From NCBI RefSeq assembly GCF_900604965.1, contig NZ_UWPD01000001.1:1194642-1258641 (forward strand): a DNA stretch of 64,000 nt, in the 5' to 3' direction. Made by a program: the position numbers and the translations under genes. The first letter of the stretch is position 1. The number at the start of each line of letters is the position of its first letter. Shown here piece after piece: positions 18,671 through 28,894 of this stretch. The notes under the pieces are model-generated. The model made no database searches and was not told the DNA's origin. It saw only the letters and a list, made by a program, of their open reading frames with translations. This DNA is from Gordonibacter sp. Marseille-P4307. GTDB taxonomy: Bacteria > Actinomycetota > Coriobacteriia > Coriobacteriales > Eggerthellaceae.

Positions 18671-20793
18671 TGGGCGAAAGCCAACCTGGTAAGCATCGCG
18701 ACGACAGGGGTCGCAAGGGGCGTCCGACCGGGCAGGGCGGAGCGCATCGTTCCTTCTCCCGTTCGGGTGGGGAGTCGTCGCGCCCTCGATCGAACCGCTT
18801 CTCGTCCGGAGCGGAGCGCGGGCGTGTTCCGCGTACGGAGGGCGGCTCGTCCGGGGCAGCGCCGGGCTCTCGCATCAAGGATCATCGCTCGGTTGGTAGC
18901 AGCGCATCTTCCGATGGGCGCTCTTCGCGTTTCGGCAAGGGAGGGGAAGGTCGCGATCGCAGCGAAGGTTCTCGCTTCGGGGGCGCGAAGCGACGCTCCG
19001 ACGACCGCAGGTCGCTTGACGGGTCGCGCGAACGCGGCGACAAACGCGGGTTCTCCCATCGCGATGACAAGCGAGACGGTAAGCGCGGTTTTGCGGGTCG
19101 CGATGAGAGGCGCGGCAATCGTCGCGGCTCGGAGGGCAAGGATCGGCGAAGCGCCTCCAAGGGCAAGGCGGCTCGGGAGGGTCGCGCGAAGAAGGTGTTC
19201 GTTCCCCGCAATAAAAAGGCGTTCAACGAACGGCAGATCGCCCGCCTGGTCGACGAGACCGCCGGTATCTACCGCGGCGAGCTCGATCCCAAGCTGGGGC
19301 AGCGTACGAAGATCGCGCCGGGCCGCAACACGCGCGAAAAGCTTGAAGAGCTGCGCGAGGTCGAAAGGGAGAAACGCGCCGACGAGAAGAAGCGCGGCGG
19401 CGGCCCCGATACCAACGAGGATGGGACGGTGCGGTTCTACAAGAACGCCGCCAGTCCCGCTCGTTTGGCGGCGCTCCAGGTCACGCGCATTGTTCGCATG
19501 CGCGAAGCGTACGCGCAGGAAATCATCGAGACCGTGGTCGATTCCTCGAGCATGTCCGAGGCCGACCGGGCGTTCGCCACGCTCTTGTCGCTGGGCGTCG
19601 TGAGCACGTACGGCGTGCTCGACGAGATCATCAATCGCGCGCTCGACCGTCCGGCCGACGCCTTCAGCGATGTGCGCGATGCGCTGCGCATCTCCACCTA
19701 CGAGCTCGTATTCCTGGGAAAGCAATCTCATGCGGCCATCGATCAGGGGGTCGAGCTGGTCCGCGCGATCTCGCCGTCGGCGCATGGTCTGGGCAACGCG
19801 ATTCTGCATCGGATCGAACGCATGAGGGGCGAGTTCCCCTTCGGTGATCCGAACACCGATCTCGATGCGCTCGCTCGCGTGTACGCCTTTCCGAAGTGGA
19901 TGACCCGCCGTCTGATCGAGGACATGGGCGCCAAGGATGCGGCGACGTTTTTGCGCGTCTCGAACGACCCGGCTCCTCTTTTCATCGCCGTGAATGCCCT
20001 GAAGGCGACCGACGAGGAGGTTTTCGAGACTTTCGCCCGCCATGACGTTGTGCTTACGCCCGCTCTGGCGAACGGTGCCGAGGTTGCCGGGTGCTTTCAC
20101 GTGTCCAATCCGCGTGTGCTGTCCGAAGCGTCCATCGCCCGTTTGTTCGAAGAGGGCAAGATTCTCGTATCCGATGCATCGGCCCAGCTGATCGCTTCGC
20201 GCGTACTGGGTGACGAGAAGCCTTCGTCGGTGCTTGAGGTGGGGGCTGGGCGCGGAACCAAGACCATCCTCATCCAAAGCGATGCCCAGCGTCGTTTCGG
20301 GTCGCAGGTCGACCTCACTTCGCTCGACCTTCACGAGTTTAAGGTGGGGCTGCTGCGCGACCGTGCGCGCGTTTACGGTGCCGAGCTCGCCGATGCGGTC
20401 GTTGGGAATGCGACGCGTCTTGAAACGGTTCTGGGAGATCGCGCGTTCTCTACGGTATTCGTGGACGCGCCCTGCTCGGGCTTGGGGACGCTGCGCCGCC
20501 ACCCCGAGATTCGCTGGCGCATCAACGAGCAGCATATCGATGCGGTGGCCGAGACCTCGTTTGCTATGCTGTGCAGCGCAGCCGAGCATGTGGAAGAGGG
20601 CGGTCGCTTGGTCTTTTCCACCTGCACCGTTACGTATGATGAGAACACCGGCATGGTAAAGCGTTTTCTCGAAAGCCCCGCCGGATCGCGGTTCTCGCTT
20701 GCGCCGCTCGACGGTGCTCCGTGCATATCCACCAAGCTGGACGAAGGGTCTTCCGACGCGCATTTTGCCGCGTGCTTCGTTCGGAAGGGCTAA
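18670..20793 (+). CDS. rsmB: 16S rRNA (cytosine(967)-C5)-methyltransferase RsmB with long basic N-terminal extension
   Basis: 707 residues, where typical RsmB is about 430-450. From about residue 260 there is a NusB-like RNA-binding domain (SPARLAALQVTRIVRMREAY), then an m5C methyltransferase domain. SAM motif I is LEVGAGRGTKTI, less Pro/Gly-rich than the usual CAAPGGKT. Motif IV, FVDAPCSGLGTLRRHPEIRW, and motif VI, VFSTCTVTYDENTG, contain the two conserved Cys. The first 180 residues are almost only Arg, Gly, Ser, Asp and Lys (RGG/RS-like, surely disordered), followed by a helical charged stretch. The ATG overlapping the fmt stop is used. Confidence 0.9.
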   Translation: MGESQPGKHRDDRGRKGRPTGQGGAHRSFSRSGGESSRPRSNRFSSGAERGRVPRTEGGSSGAAPGSRIKDHRSVGSSASSDGRSSRFGKGGEGRDRSEGSRFGGAKRRSDDRRSLDGSRERGDKRGFSHRDDKRDGKRGFAGRDERRGNRRGSEGKDRRSASKGKAAREGRAKKVFVPRNKKAFNERQIARLVDETAGIYRGELDPKLGQRTKIAPGRNTREKLEELREVEREKRADEKKRGGGPDTNEDGTVRFYKNAASPARLAALQVTRIVRMREAYAQEIIETVVDSSSMSEADRAFATLLSLGVVSTYGVLDEIINRALDRPADAFSDVRDALRISTYELVFLGKQSHAAIDQGVELVRAISPSAHGLGNAILHRIERMRGEFPFGDPNTDLDALARVYAFPKWMTRRLIEDMGAKDAATFLRVSNDPAPLFIAVNALKATDEEVFETFARHDVVLTPALANGAEVAGCFHVSNPRVLSEASIARLFEEGKILVSDASAQLIASRVLGDEKPSSVLEVGAGRGTKTILIQSDAQRRFGSQVDLTSLDLHEFKVGLLRDRARVYGAELADAVVGNATRLETVLGDRAFSTVFVDAPCSGLGTLRRHPEIRWRINEQHIDAVAETSFAMLCSAAEHVEEGGRLVFSTCTVTYDENTGMVKRFLESPAGSRFSLAPLDGAPCISTKLDEGSSDAHFAACFVRKG

Positions 20794-20882
20794 GGGGCTT
20801 CGCGCTTTTGCCCGGCGCCGACCCGATGGCGCCGTACCGCCGCTTTTCGGATGATGAGCCCTGCTGCGGGCAAAAACCTTGT

Positions 20883-20917
20883 CGCTCGCCGTCTTTTCGG
20901 GCGGCGAGCGGTCGTTT
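20883..20917 (+). terminator. Hairpin downstream of rsmB
   Basis: CGCTCGCC pairs with GGCGAGCG across a 12-base loop, followed by GTCGTTT. A TAGAAT (20923-20928) just downstream may be the -10 for glpX, though no -35 is visible. Confidence 0.45.
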
Positions 20918-20978
20918 AGAGGTAGAATCGCGCTGATTGGGTACCGTCGCATCGAGTTTCAACCGAAAGGTGAGGGGA

Positions 20979-21950
20979 ATGCACAACGCACGCATCATGG
21001 AGATTCTGAACGTTGCCGAAAAAGCTGCGATCGCAAGTGCGGAATGGAACGGCTTGGGTGACAAGATGGCGGCTGACCAGGCCGCTACGACTGCGATGCG
21101 CGAGGCGTTCAACGAAATCGACTTCTCCGGGCGCATCGTTATCGGAGAAGGCGAGCGCGACGAGGCCCCCATGCTGTTCATCGGCGAAGAGCTTGGTCGC
21201 GGCGGCGAGGAGATCGACATCGCGGTCGATCCTTTGGAGGGAACGAACCTGTGCGCTGCGATGAAGCCGAACGCCCTGTGCACCATCGCCATCGCCCCGC
21301 GTGGCTCGCTTCTGTTCGCCCCCGACACCTACATGCAGAAGATCGCGGTGGGTCCTGCGGCCGCCGATGCGATCCATATCGACAAGAGTCCTGCGGACAA
21401 CGTGCGCGATGTTGCCCGTGCTTTGGATAAGCCCGTCGAGGAGCTGTGCGTGTGCATCCTCGACCGCTCCCGCCATGCCGACCTTATCGCCGAGGTTCGT
21501 TCCACCGGCGCACGCGTGCGCCTCATCGACGATGGCGATGTGTTCGGCGCCATCGCCACGGCGGTTCCGGGAACCGGGATTGACCTGTACATGGGTTCGG
21601 GCGGTGCTCCCGAAGGCGTGCTGGCCTGCACGGGCCTCAAGGCCATCGGCGGTTCGTTCATGGGTCGTTTGCGTTTCGACCTGGATAAGGACGGCGTCGA
21701 GAAGCGCGCTCGCGCCGAAAGGACCGCCGAGATCGACCTTGACGGCGTTTTGACCATGGACATGCTGGTGCGTTCCGACGATGCTGCCTTCCTCGCCTGC
21801 GGCGTTACGGATGGCGAGATGGTGTCGGGTGTCTCGAAAGCGGGCGGGTCCATCACCACCGAAAGCGTTGTGATGAATGCCGCCGACCGTACGGTGCGTT
21901 TCGTGAAAACGTGCCATCGCGGCGAAAACGGCGTGGTGCGTTTCCGTTAA
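20979..21950 (+). CDS. glpX: Class II fructose-1,6-bisphosphatase
   Basis: 323 residues of the GlpX family, which hydrolyses fructose 1,6-bisphosphate in gluconeogenesis. Conserved stretches include WNGLGDKMAADQAAT, VIGEGERDEAPMLFIGEE, AVDPLEGTNLCA (the metal-binding DPLEGT), GTGIDLYMGSGGAPEGVL, and a late GSITTESVVM. The start ATG has AAAGG at suitable spacing; an upstream in-frame TTG is rejected. It is the last native gene before the foreign island. Confidence 0.94.
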   Translation: MHNARIMEILNVAEKAAIASAEWNGLGDKMAADQAATTAMREAFNEIDFSGRIVIGEGERDEAPMLFIGEELGRGGEEIDIAVDPLEGTNLCAAMKPNALCTIAIAPRGSLLFAPDTYMQKIAVGPAAADAIHIDKSPADNVRDVARALDKPVEELCVCILDRSRHADLIAEVRSTGARVRLIDDGDVFGAIATAVPGTGIDLYMGSGGAPEGVLACTGLKAIGGSFMGRLRFDLDKDGVEKRARAERTAEIDLDGVLTMDMLVRSDDAAFLACGVTDGEMVSGVSKAGGSITTESVVMNAADRTVRFVKTCHRGENGVVRFR

Positions 21951-22186
21951 GCCCTTAAGAGGGCGAAAAGCAAGGGGCCGTACGTTTTGTCGGCGGTTAT
22001 AGGCACGACGGCAGTCTATTTCGCTTTATATCACGGAGAAGTTGCCGCATGGCTGTAAGTCGGAAGCGCCGCTTTGCTTTTCATCGGTTGGGCGAAGTTT
22101 CGACTTCGCGGGCGCAGTTTGGCCAGACCCATTCGAGCCTGCTTGCAGACTTAGCCGAACGGGTTTTCGAAATAGATCTCCGTCCC
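21951..22186. other. Spacer between glpX and the IS3 remnant
   Basis: No convincing gene. The sequence keeps the GC-rich character of the host. A 59-codon frame begins at ATG 22049 behind GGAGAA and runs to 22228, but it crosses into the insertion-sequence end and matches nothing I know, so I treat it as non-coding. No obvious terminator for glpX was seen beyond a short CCCTTAAGAGGG palindrome next to the stop. Confidence 0.4.
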
Positions 22187-22216
22187 GGGGGGGACTGCGG
22201 ACATTTTTTGTCCCGT

Positions 22217-22387
22217 TTATGCGGCTAATTCTATCGATTGTCGGTATTGAGCGGGGCTTTGCCAGCCAAGGTTTTGCTGGATGCGTCCTTCGTTGTAGTA
22301 ACGCAACCAAGCATTCAACCTGGCGATGAGCTCGTTAACGGTTACACCTGCCCAGTTAGTGGAGTAGAAGAACTCGTTCTTGAGTCT
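22217..22387 (-). pseudogene. IS3-family transposase (OrfB) C-terminal remnant
   Basis: On the minus strand the last 56 codons of an IS3-type OrfB remain: LKNEFFYSTNWAGV, LNAWLRYYNEGRIQQNLGW, SPAQYR, then a TAA stop. The (W)YNEGRIQQNLGWQSPAQY pattern is the hallmark end of the DDE transposase of this family. Homology stops abruptly at the upstream side (22388-22391), where A+T-rich sequence begins, so the catalytic DDE core is lost. Beyond the stop, GGGACAAAAAATGTCCGC and a run of C may be the element terminus near 22187-22215. Confidence 0.85.
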
Positions 22388-22589
22388 GGCAGGAAAAATT
22401 TGCTCCCTGTCTCTCTAGAGAATCAGACGCTCTCTTCAGATTCAAATAGCTATATATTTTCTAGAGTTTTTGGGGAAATATTTGTAAATTTATCACTGGA
22501 AACCGGGAAATGTTGACCGACACGGCGAGCTAGGTAAAAATACTTCCTCCATTGCAGTATTCCCGCAAAGAGAAAGAGAGAACACCGCA
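22388..22589 (+). promoter_or_regulatory. A+T-rich upstream region and promoter of the LPXTG gene
   Basis: TTGACC (22513-22518) and TAAAAA (22535-22540) are 16 bases apart and give a leader of about 40 bases before the TTG start. Sequence composition changes sharply from the IS3 remnant at about 22390. CTCTAGAG (palindrome) and TATATATTTT occur further upstream; I assign them no role. Confidence 0.55.
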
Positions 22590-24716
22590 TTGAATACTAA
22601 AAAAACCAAATGCCTAGCTGCAGCACTATCACTGGGTATCGGTTTCACGATTGCCACTCCGATTGCCACTCCGAATGCTTTCGGAGCCAATAAACCAGCA
22701 CCGGACTCCACCCCAGTTTCTTCGACCAATACTAAAACTTCCTTAACCCGTGAGCAGCTACAAGCCGCTATTAAAAACGCTACAAATGAAGCTGCTCAGG
22801 CTAAGAAAAATCTTGATGAAAAGACTGCCTTATTGAATGAGGCAAAGAAAACATATGATAAGGCCGTTTCAGCAGTAGAAGCCAAACAGGCCGAAGTTAA
22901 AGATTTGCAAACGCAAATTGAAGCTTTGTCGCAGAAAAAAGAAGAAGCTGAAAAAGCCGTTCAAGCTGCAAAAGATAAATTGGAAAAAGCTATCAAGGAC
23001 TCTGGTGCTGCTGACGAGCTTAAGAGGCTAGAAGAGGCTCAAAAAGTAGCTGCAAAAGAGGCTGAGGAAGCGGCTGCAACCGAGCTTTCAGCAAAACAGA
23101 AGCTAGAGAAAGCTCAGCAAGAGAAGAATCGAGCCGACGAAAAAGTTGCTGAGCTTGAAAAAGCAGTTGGCTTAGCTACCGAAAAAGTTAATGAGGCTAA
23201 AACCCAGATTAACCAGCTTGAACAAAAACAAAAAACGCTCAAAGAAACCATTGAGCAGTTACAGAAAAATCACCCGAATATTGCTGGTGAATTGCAAAAA
23301 GCAAAAAGTCAACTAGCAGAAGCTGATACAACCAAAAAAGAGAAGGAAGCATTCCTTACTAAAAAGACCAACGAGTATGAGAAGCTCGCAGAAGAGGCAG
23401 AATCCGCTAGGGACGCAGTCACTACCCTGAACAAGAAGTTGGAAGAAAAACGGGCTCACCATGAGGAGCTTAAGGAAGAGAACAAACAGAGCCTTAAGCA
23501 AATTAACGAGCTTGAAAATAAGAAAAAGACATTCCAGGCTGATCTAGAGCAGAAACAACAAGAAATTGAGTCTTGTGACCAGGGTATCAAGCGGGCACAA
23601 GCGGATTATGAAGCAGCGCTAGCCGAAGACAAGAAGCAATCTACCGCCGAGACACAGAATAAAATTAAGAATGCTGAAAAGAAGAAACAGCTAGAAGAAA
23701 AGAATAAGAAGACAGCCGAAAGGGAAGCTGATGCCCTAAAAGCTGAGGTTGATGCTTTGACAGAAAGAATTCCTACCTTAAGGAATGAACTTCTGAAAAA
23801 GGAAGTTGAAAGAGGAACTCTAGAAGCTGACATCAAACAACTTGATCAAGAGCTTCAGACGAAAACGCGCACTGCCGAGAATCTCTTCAAAAAAGCAGAC
23901 GAAGCCGAAGAAACCCAAAAAGAAGCTAAAAAAGCAGCTGATGCTGCCATAAGAGATTACGAGAATAAAAAACGTACTGCGGATGAGCGAGAGGCAGTTG
24001 CAAAGAAGCTAGAAAAAGCCATACAAGACGAAAAAGAAGCTACGCAGGAAAAGCAGCAATTCGAAAGCCTACTAGCTGAAGCCCAAAATAATCTGAATTC
24101 AGCGATAAGCAACAAGGAACAGGCCGAGAAAAACGTTGAATTGAAAGATAAACAGCTTAAACAAGAACAGGCAACTGAGAAAAAAGCCGAGGAGGAAAAG
24201 CGAGCTGCAGAAGAAACGCTTTCCCAAGCGAATTCTGATTTGAAGAAGGCCATGGATAAGGATGCGTCTGTCGCCTCTGCCAACGAAGCGCTTCAGGAAG
24301 CGAAGCTGAACTTGGTCAACGCCCAGGAAACTTGGGAAGCTAAGAACGAGGCGTTAGCAAAAGCGCGGCAGAACCTATCTGAGTTGAAAACTACTGAAGA
24401 AGCTGCTAAAGCCGCTTTAGAATCTGCCACATCAGAACTTAACAAAGCTAAACAATCTAGCGAAGAACTAGAGAGCAAGTTAGCTGAACTACGAGCTGAT
24501 CTGCAGACTACGAAAATGCTTTCTAATGCTACAGACCCCTCTACAGACTCATCTAGTGCGCGAAAAAATAATTCAAAGAACAAGCGCGACAGTCAGCAGC
24601 CAAAGGCAGAACAGCTTCCGAATACCGGCGAAGACATCGCACTATTACCCGTGGGAGCAGGTATCTCTTTGCTAGGCATTAGCATCCTTGGAGCTAGAAA
24701 ACGCCGAGCTGAATAG
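22590..24716 (+). CDS. LPXTG-anchored coiled-coil surface protein
   Basis: 708 residues. Residues 1-33 form a signal peptide (basic NTKKTK, a hydrophobic core, cleavage near NAFGA). Residues 50-640 are nearly uninterrupted Lys/Glu/Ala/Gln-rich heptads with almost no Pro or Gly, predicting a very long coiled coil like streptococcal M-like or Actinomyces-type surface proteins. The end has a sortase signal: LPNTGE at 676-681, a hydrophobic helix, and an RKRRAE tail. The start is TTG after a modest AAAGAGAGA site. G+C looks about 40-45% by eye against over 60% around it, so the gene was acquired, plausibly from a lower-GC actinobacterium or Firmicute. Inferred role: adhesin or surface coat; the ligand is unknown. 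No sortase gene lies in this window. Confidence 0.88.
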   Translation: MNTKKTKCLAAALSLGIGFTIATPIATPNAFGANKPAPDSTPVSSTNTKTSLTREQLQAAIKNATNEAAQAKKNLDEKTALLNEAKKTYDKAVSAVEAKQAEVKDLQTQIEALSQKKEEAEKAVQAAKDKLEKAIKDSGAADELKRLEEAQKVAAKEAEEAAATELSAKQKLEKAQQEKNRADEKVAELEKAVGLATEKVNEAKTQINQLEQKQKTLKETIEQLQKNHPNIAGELQKAKSQLAEADTTKKEKEAFLTKKTNEYEKLAEEAESARDAVTTLNKKLEEKRAHHEELKEENKQSLKQINELENKKKTFQADLEQKQQEIESCDQGIKRAQADYEAALAEDKKQSTAETQNKIKNAEKKKQLEEKNKKTAEREADALKAEVDALTERIPTLRNELLKKEVERGTLEADIKQLDQELQTKTRTAENLFKKADEAEETQKEAKKAADAAIRDYENKKRTADEREAVAKKLEKAIQDEKEATQEKQQFESLLAEAQNNLNSAISNKEQAEKNVELKDKQLKQEQATEKKAEEEKRAAEETLSQANSDLKKAMDKDASVASANEALQEAKLNLVNAQETWEAKNEALAKARQNLSELKTTEEAAKAALESATSELNKAKQSSEELESKLAELRADLQTTKMLSNATDPSTDSSSARKNNSKNKRDSQQPKAEQLPNTGEDIALLPVGAGISLLGISILGARKRRAE

Positions 24717-24864
24717 GAAAGGCAGATTAAGTCAATCTGATATGTGATGCATAAATTTGTATTGACCATCGCTGATGGACAATAACCGCCAGATCCAATA
24801 CAAGCGTTAGACCTGGAGATAATGCAGGAGCACATACAGAATATAATCAGCAACGGATACATCC
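24717..24864. other. A+T-rich tail of the foreign segment
   Basis: Non-coding as far as I can see. It holds a short CAGATT-AAGTC-AATCTG inverted repeat close to the LPXTG stop, and otherwise no gene or clear element before the strong terminator. Confidence 0.4.
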
Positions 24865-24914
24865 AAGAGGGGGCGACTCGTACCACACGGTATGAGCCGC
24901 CCCCCTCTTATTTA
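24865..24914 (+). terminator. Strong intrinsic terminator after the LPXTG gene
   Basis: AAGAGGGGGCG, then CTC-G-TACC, pairs with GGTA-T-GAG and CGCCCCCCTCTT around ACAC, followed by ATTTAT. It sits about 150 bases after the LPXTG stop. It may belong to that gene or protect the IS256 remnant from readthrough. Confidence 0.75.
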
Positions 24915-25058
24915 TGGCAAGTCCGTATTATTCGGGCATTGGCCCTTCGGATCCCTACACATCCGCAAAGGCTGGACAGGACGATAGCGAAAGACATGGC
25001 GCATGCCTTCGGTATGATTCGAGTTGTCTAGATTCGATCATGCTAAGGCGGCACAGCC

Positions 25059-25388
25059 ATGTTCGCACCCATCGTAACAGTCGATTACGAGGCGATAAAG
25101 GCCGACTTGTCCGAGCTCGTGAGAAAAACCGTCGAGGACGCCCTGAACGCACTGCTCGCGCAGGAAGCCGACGACCTCATAGGCGCCGAGCGCGAGGCGT
25201 ACCGCGCCGGCCACTACGACCGCGGGCTCACCACCACGTCCGACGAGGTGACGATCCACATGCCCAAGTTCAAGGGCATGAGGTTCGCGACGGCCATCAT
25301 AGAGCGCTACAAGCGCCGGGAGACCAGCGTCGAAGAGGCGATGATCGAGATGTACCTGGCGGGCGTCTCCACCAGGCGCATCGAGGAC
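25059..25388 (+). pseudogene. IS256 (Mutator)-family transposase, N-terminal fragment
   Basis: The first 110 codons match the N-terminus of IS256/Mutator transposases: ALLAQEADDLIGAEREAYRA, GHYDRGLTT, then FATAIIERYKRRETSVEEAM and IEMYLAGVSTRRIED. Homology stops after IED, where family members normally continue into the catalytic domain; the frame then runs into unrelated opposite-strand sequence. CTACACATCCGC (about 24954-24965) upstream may be part of the original left end. All catalytic DDE residues are missing, so it cannot transpose. Confidence 0.85.
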
Positions 25389-26527
<1,139 letters not shown>

Positions 26528-26528
26528 C

Positions 26529-27473
26529 ATGGGCTTTCATCATCGCCACCTCATCGACATCCGCGAGTATTCCGCCGACGACATCATGCTGATGCTCCAG
26601 ACCGCCGAACGGTTCCGCTCGGTGAACGAACGCCGCGTGAAGAAGGTTCCCATGCTCAAAGGGTTCACGGTCGTCAACATGTTCAACGAACCTTCTACCC
26701 GCACGCGCTCGTCGTTCGAGATCGCCGAGAAACGCCTGTCGTGCGACAGCCTGAACTTCGGAGGATCCAGCACCTCCTCGGTGAAGGGGGAGAGCCTGAA
26801 GGACACGGTCGAGACGCTGTGCGCCTACAAGATCGACATGATCATCGTGCGCGATAAGCATGCCGGAGTGCCCCACCAGATCGCCGAAACGTCCGGCGTC
26901 AGCGTAATCGACGCGGGCGACGGCAAGCACCAGCATCCCACTCAGGCGCTGCTCGACCTGTACTCCATCTGGCAGGCGAAGGGAACGCTCGACGGGTTGA
27001 AGGTGGGCGTCGTCGGCGACGTGGCCCACTCGCGCGTGTGCGGCTCTCTGGTTCCGGCTCTCAACACTATGGGCTGCGAAGTGACGCTCATCGCTCCTCC
27101 GACGCTGCTTCCCGCCGCCCCCGAGGCTCTCGGCGCCCATCATGTCACATCCGATCTCGATGCCGCGCTCGGTGAGCTCGACGTCGTCTACATGCTGCGC
27201 ATCCAGCAGGAACGTCTCGAGAATTCGCCGTTTCCCAACCTGCGCGAGTACAGCATGCTGTACGGTCTGAACGAGAGGCGCGACAAGCTTTTGCGCCCCG
27301 ATGCGATCGTGTGCCATCCCGGCCCCATCAATCGCGGTGTCGAGCTGGACGACTTCATGGCGGACCATCCGCAGCGCTCGGTTATTCTCGACCAGGTGTA
27401 CGCAGGTATCCTCGTCCGCATGGCTGCAATGTACCTACTGCTCGGAGGGAGCGAAGATGGCCTTACTGCTTAA
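26529..27473 (+). CDS. pyrB: Aspartate carbamoyltransferase catalytic subunit
   Basis: 314 residues. It condenses carbamoyl phosphate and aspartate, the second step of UMP synthesis. The carbamoyl-phosphate site STRTRSSFE, the KGESLKDTVETL loop, the HPTQALLDLYSI motif, and HPGPINRG near the end are all present. The ATG is one base after the pyrR stop. No pyrI regulatory gene is present, so this is the unregulated trimer type. The end overlaps pyrC. Confidence 0.95.
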   Translation: MGFHHRHLIDIREYSADDIMLMLQTAERFRSVNERRVKKVPMLKGFTVVNMFNEPSTRTRSSFEIAEKRLSCDSLNFGGSSTSSVKGESLKDTVETLCAYKIDMIIVRDKHAGVPHQIAETSGVSVIDAGDGKHQHPTQALLDLYSIWQAKGTLDGLKVGVVGDVAHSRVCGSLVPALNTMGCEVTLIAPPTLLPAAPEALGAHHVTSDLDAALGELDVVYMLRIQQERLENSPFPNLREYSMLYGLNERRDKLLRPDAIVCHPGPINRGVELDDFMADHPQRSVILDQVYAGILVRMAAMYLLLGGSEDGLTA

Positions 27474-28767
27474 GAACGCCCGCTTTATCGATCCTCAGAC
27501 CGGTCTGGACGAGGTCTGCGAGATGCTCGTCCGAGACGGCAGGATCGTGCAGATCGGTCACGGTCTGAAGATGGACAAGGGCATCGAGCGCGACCTGGGG
27601 GGCAAGATCGTCGTTCCCGGCCTGGTCGATATCCATGTCCACTTCCGCGATCCTGGTCAGGAATACAAAGAAGACCTCGAGTCCGGTACGCGAGCGGCGG
27701 TTCACGGCGGCTTCACCGATGTGTGCTGCATGCCCAACACCGCACCTACGATCGACAATGCCGTTGTGGTGGACTACGTGCGCGGCAAGGCCGACCGAGT
27801 GGGCAAATGCCGCGTGCACGTGTCGGGGGCCTGCACGAAGGGGCTTGGCGGGGATGTGCTGTCCGATATGGGCGACATGGTCGCGCATGGTGCGGTGGCC
27901 TTTACCGACGACGGACGCGGGGTGCAGAGCGCCGGCGCGATGCGCCGCGTGATGGAGTACGCCTCCCAATTCGGCAAAACGGTGATGAGCCACTGCCAGG
28001 ACGAAGGTCTGGTCGATAAGGGCCAGATCAACGAAGGGGCGGTTTCCACGCGCCTTGGCCTTTTGGGTTGGCCTTCCGCTGGTGAGGAAATCCAGATCGC
28101 ACGCGATCTAGAGATCAGCCGCCTTGCGGGCTGCCCTTTGCACATCCAGCACCTCACCACCAAGCGCGCGCTCGACATGGTGCGCCGCGGCAAGGAAGAG
28201 GGTATCGCGGTGTCGTGCGAAGTCACGCCCCATCACCTGTTCCTCACCGACGAATGCATCGACGAAACGTACGATACGAACCTCAAGGTGAATCCGCCTC
28301 TGCGCACGTCCGAGGATGCGCAGGCGCTCATCCAGGGGGTTGTCGACGGAACGGTCGACTGCATCGTCACCGACCATGCTCCGCATGCGATCTACGAGAA
28401 AGATCGTGAGTTCGAGCTGGCGCCCTTCGGTATGACGGGGCTCGAAACCTCGCTTTCTGCGGTTATCACCGGATTGGTGAAGCCGGGCCGTATCGATTGG
28501 AACCGCCTGGTCGAGCTCATGAGCATTCGCCCGCGCAAGATCATCGGAATCGAACGGGTTGCCTTCGAGCCCGGGTGTCGCGCCGATCTGACCGTGATCG
28601 ATCCCGACCTCGAGTGGGAAGTGACGAAAGACGGCTTCGAATCGAAGTCGGTCAACAGCGGCTTCATGGGGAAGAAGTTCGTCGGGCGCGCCACCGACGT
28701 CTATGTTGCCGGTTACGCCATGCTCGAAGACGGGGTGGTTACCGACGAGGTGCTTCATACGGCGTAG
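27457..28767 (+). CDS. pyrC: Dihydroorotase
   Basis: 436 residues of the class I amidohydrolase type; it interconverts carbamoyl aspartate and dihydroorotate. The metal site begins with VDIHVHFRDPGQ, has further His ligands in MSHCQDEG and HIQHLTTKRA, and the catalytic Asp in TDHAPHA. The ATG (AGGGAGCGAAG upstream) lies inside the pyrB end, a 17-base overlap that implies coupled translation. Confidence 0.95.
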   Translation: MALLLKNARFIDPQTGLDEVCEMLVRDGRIVQIGHGLKMDKGIERDLGGKIVVPGLVDIHVHFRDPGQEYKEDLESGTRAAVHGGFTDVCCMPNTAPTIDNAVVVDYVRGKADRVGKCRVHVSGACTKGLGGDVLSDMGDMVAHGAVAFTDDGRGVQSAGAMRRVMEYASQFGKTVMSHCQDEGLVDKGQINEGAVSTRLGLLGWPSAGEEIQIARDLEISRLAGCPLHIQHLTTKRALDMVRRGKEEGIAVSCEVTPHHLFLTDECIDETYDTNLKVNPPLRTSEDAQALIQGVVDGTVDCIVTDHAPHAIYEKDREFELAPFGMTGLETSLSAVITGLVKPGRIDWNRLVELMSIRPRKIIGIERVAFEPGCRADLTVIDPDLEWEVTKDGFESKSVNSGFMGKKFVGRATDVYVAGYAMLEDGVVTDEVLHTA

Positions 28768-28842
28768 AAGAAGTTGCGGTGCGCTCGAAGCCGTCTTCGG
28801 ATGGTCCGCATCGCGGTCGAGCGACCTTGAGTTTCCTATCGA

Positions 28843-28872
28843 ATGCGCTGTGCTCTTCGGTGCGCAGCGCAT
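28843..28872 (+). other. Hairpin in the pyrC-pyrK gap
   Basis: ATGCGCTG pairs with CAGCGCAT with inner GC pairing, no T-run. It lies in the only sizeable gap of the operon (127 bases) and may be an mRNA-stability or processing element. Confidence 0.4.
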
Positions 28873-28894
28873 CGTCGCAGAGAGAGGGTGACCC

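Noticed and set aside
18508-20952. 814-codon frame antisense to rsmB
   Set aside because: Arises from the repetitive Arg/Gly/Ser codons of the RsmB extension; it also crosses fmt and has no recognisable motif.
22049-22228. 59-codon frame with a fair ribosome site after glpX
   Set aside because: It runs from native spacer into the insertion-sequence end, so it is unlikely to be a real conserved gene. No motif.
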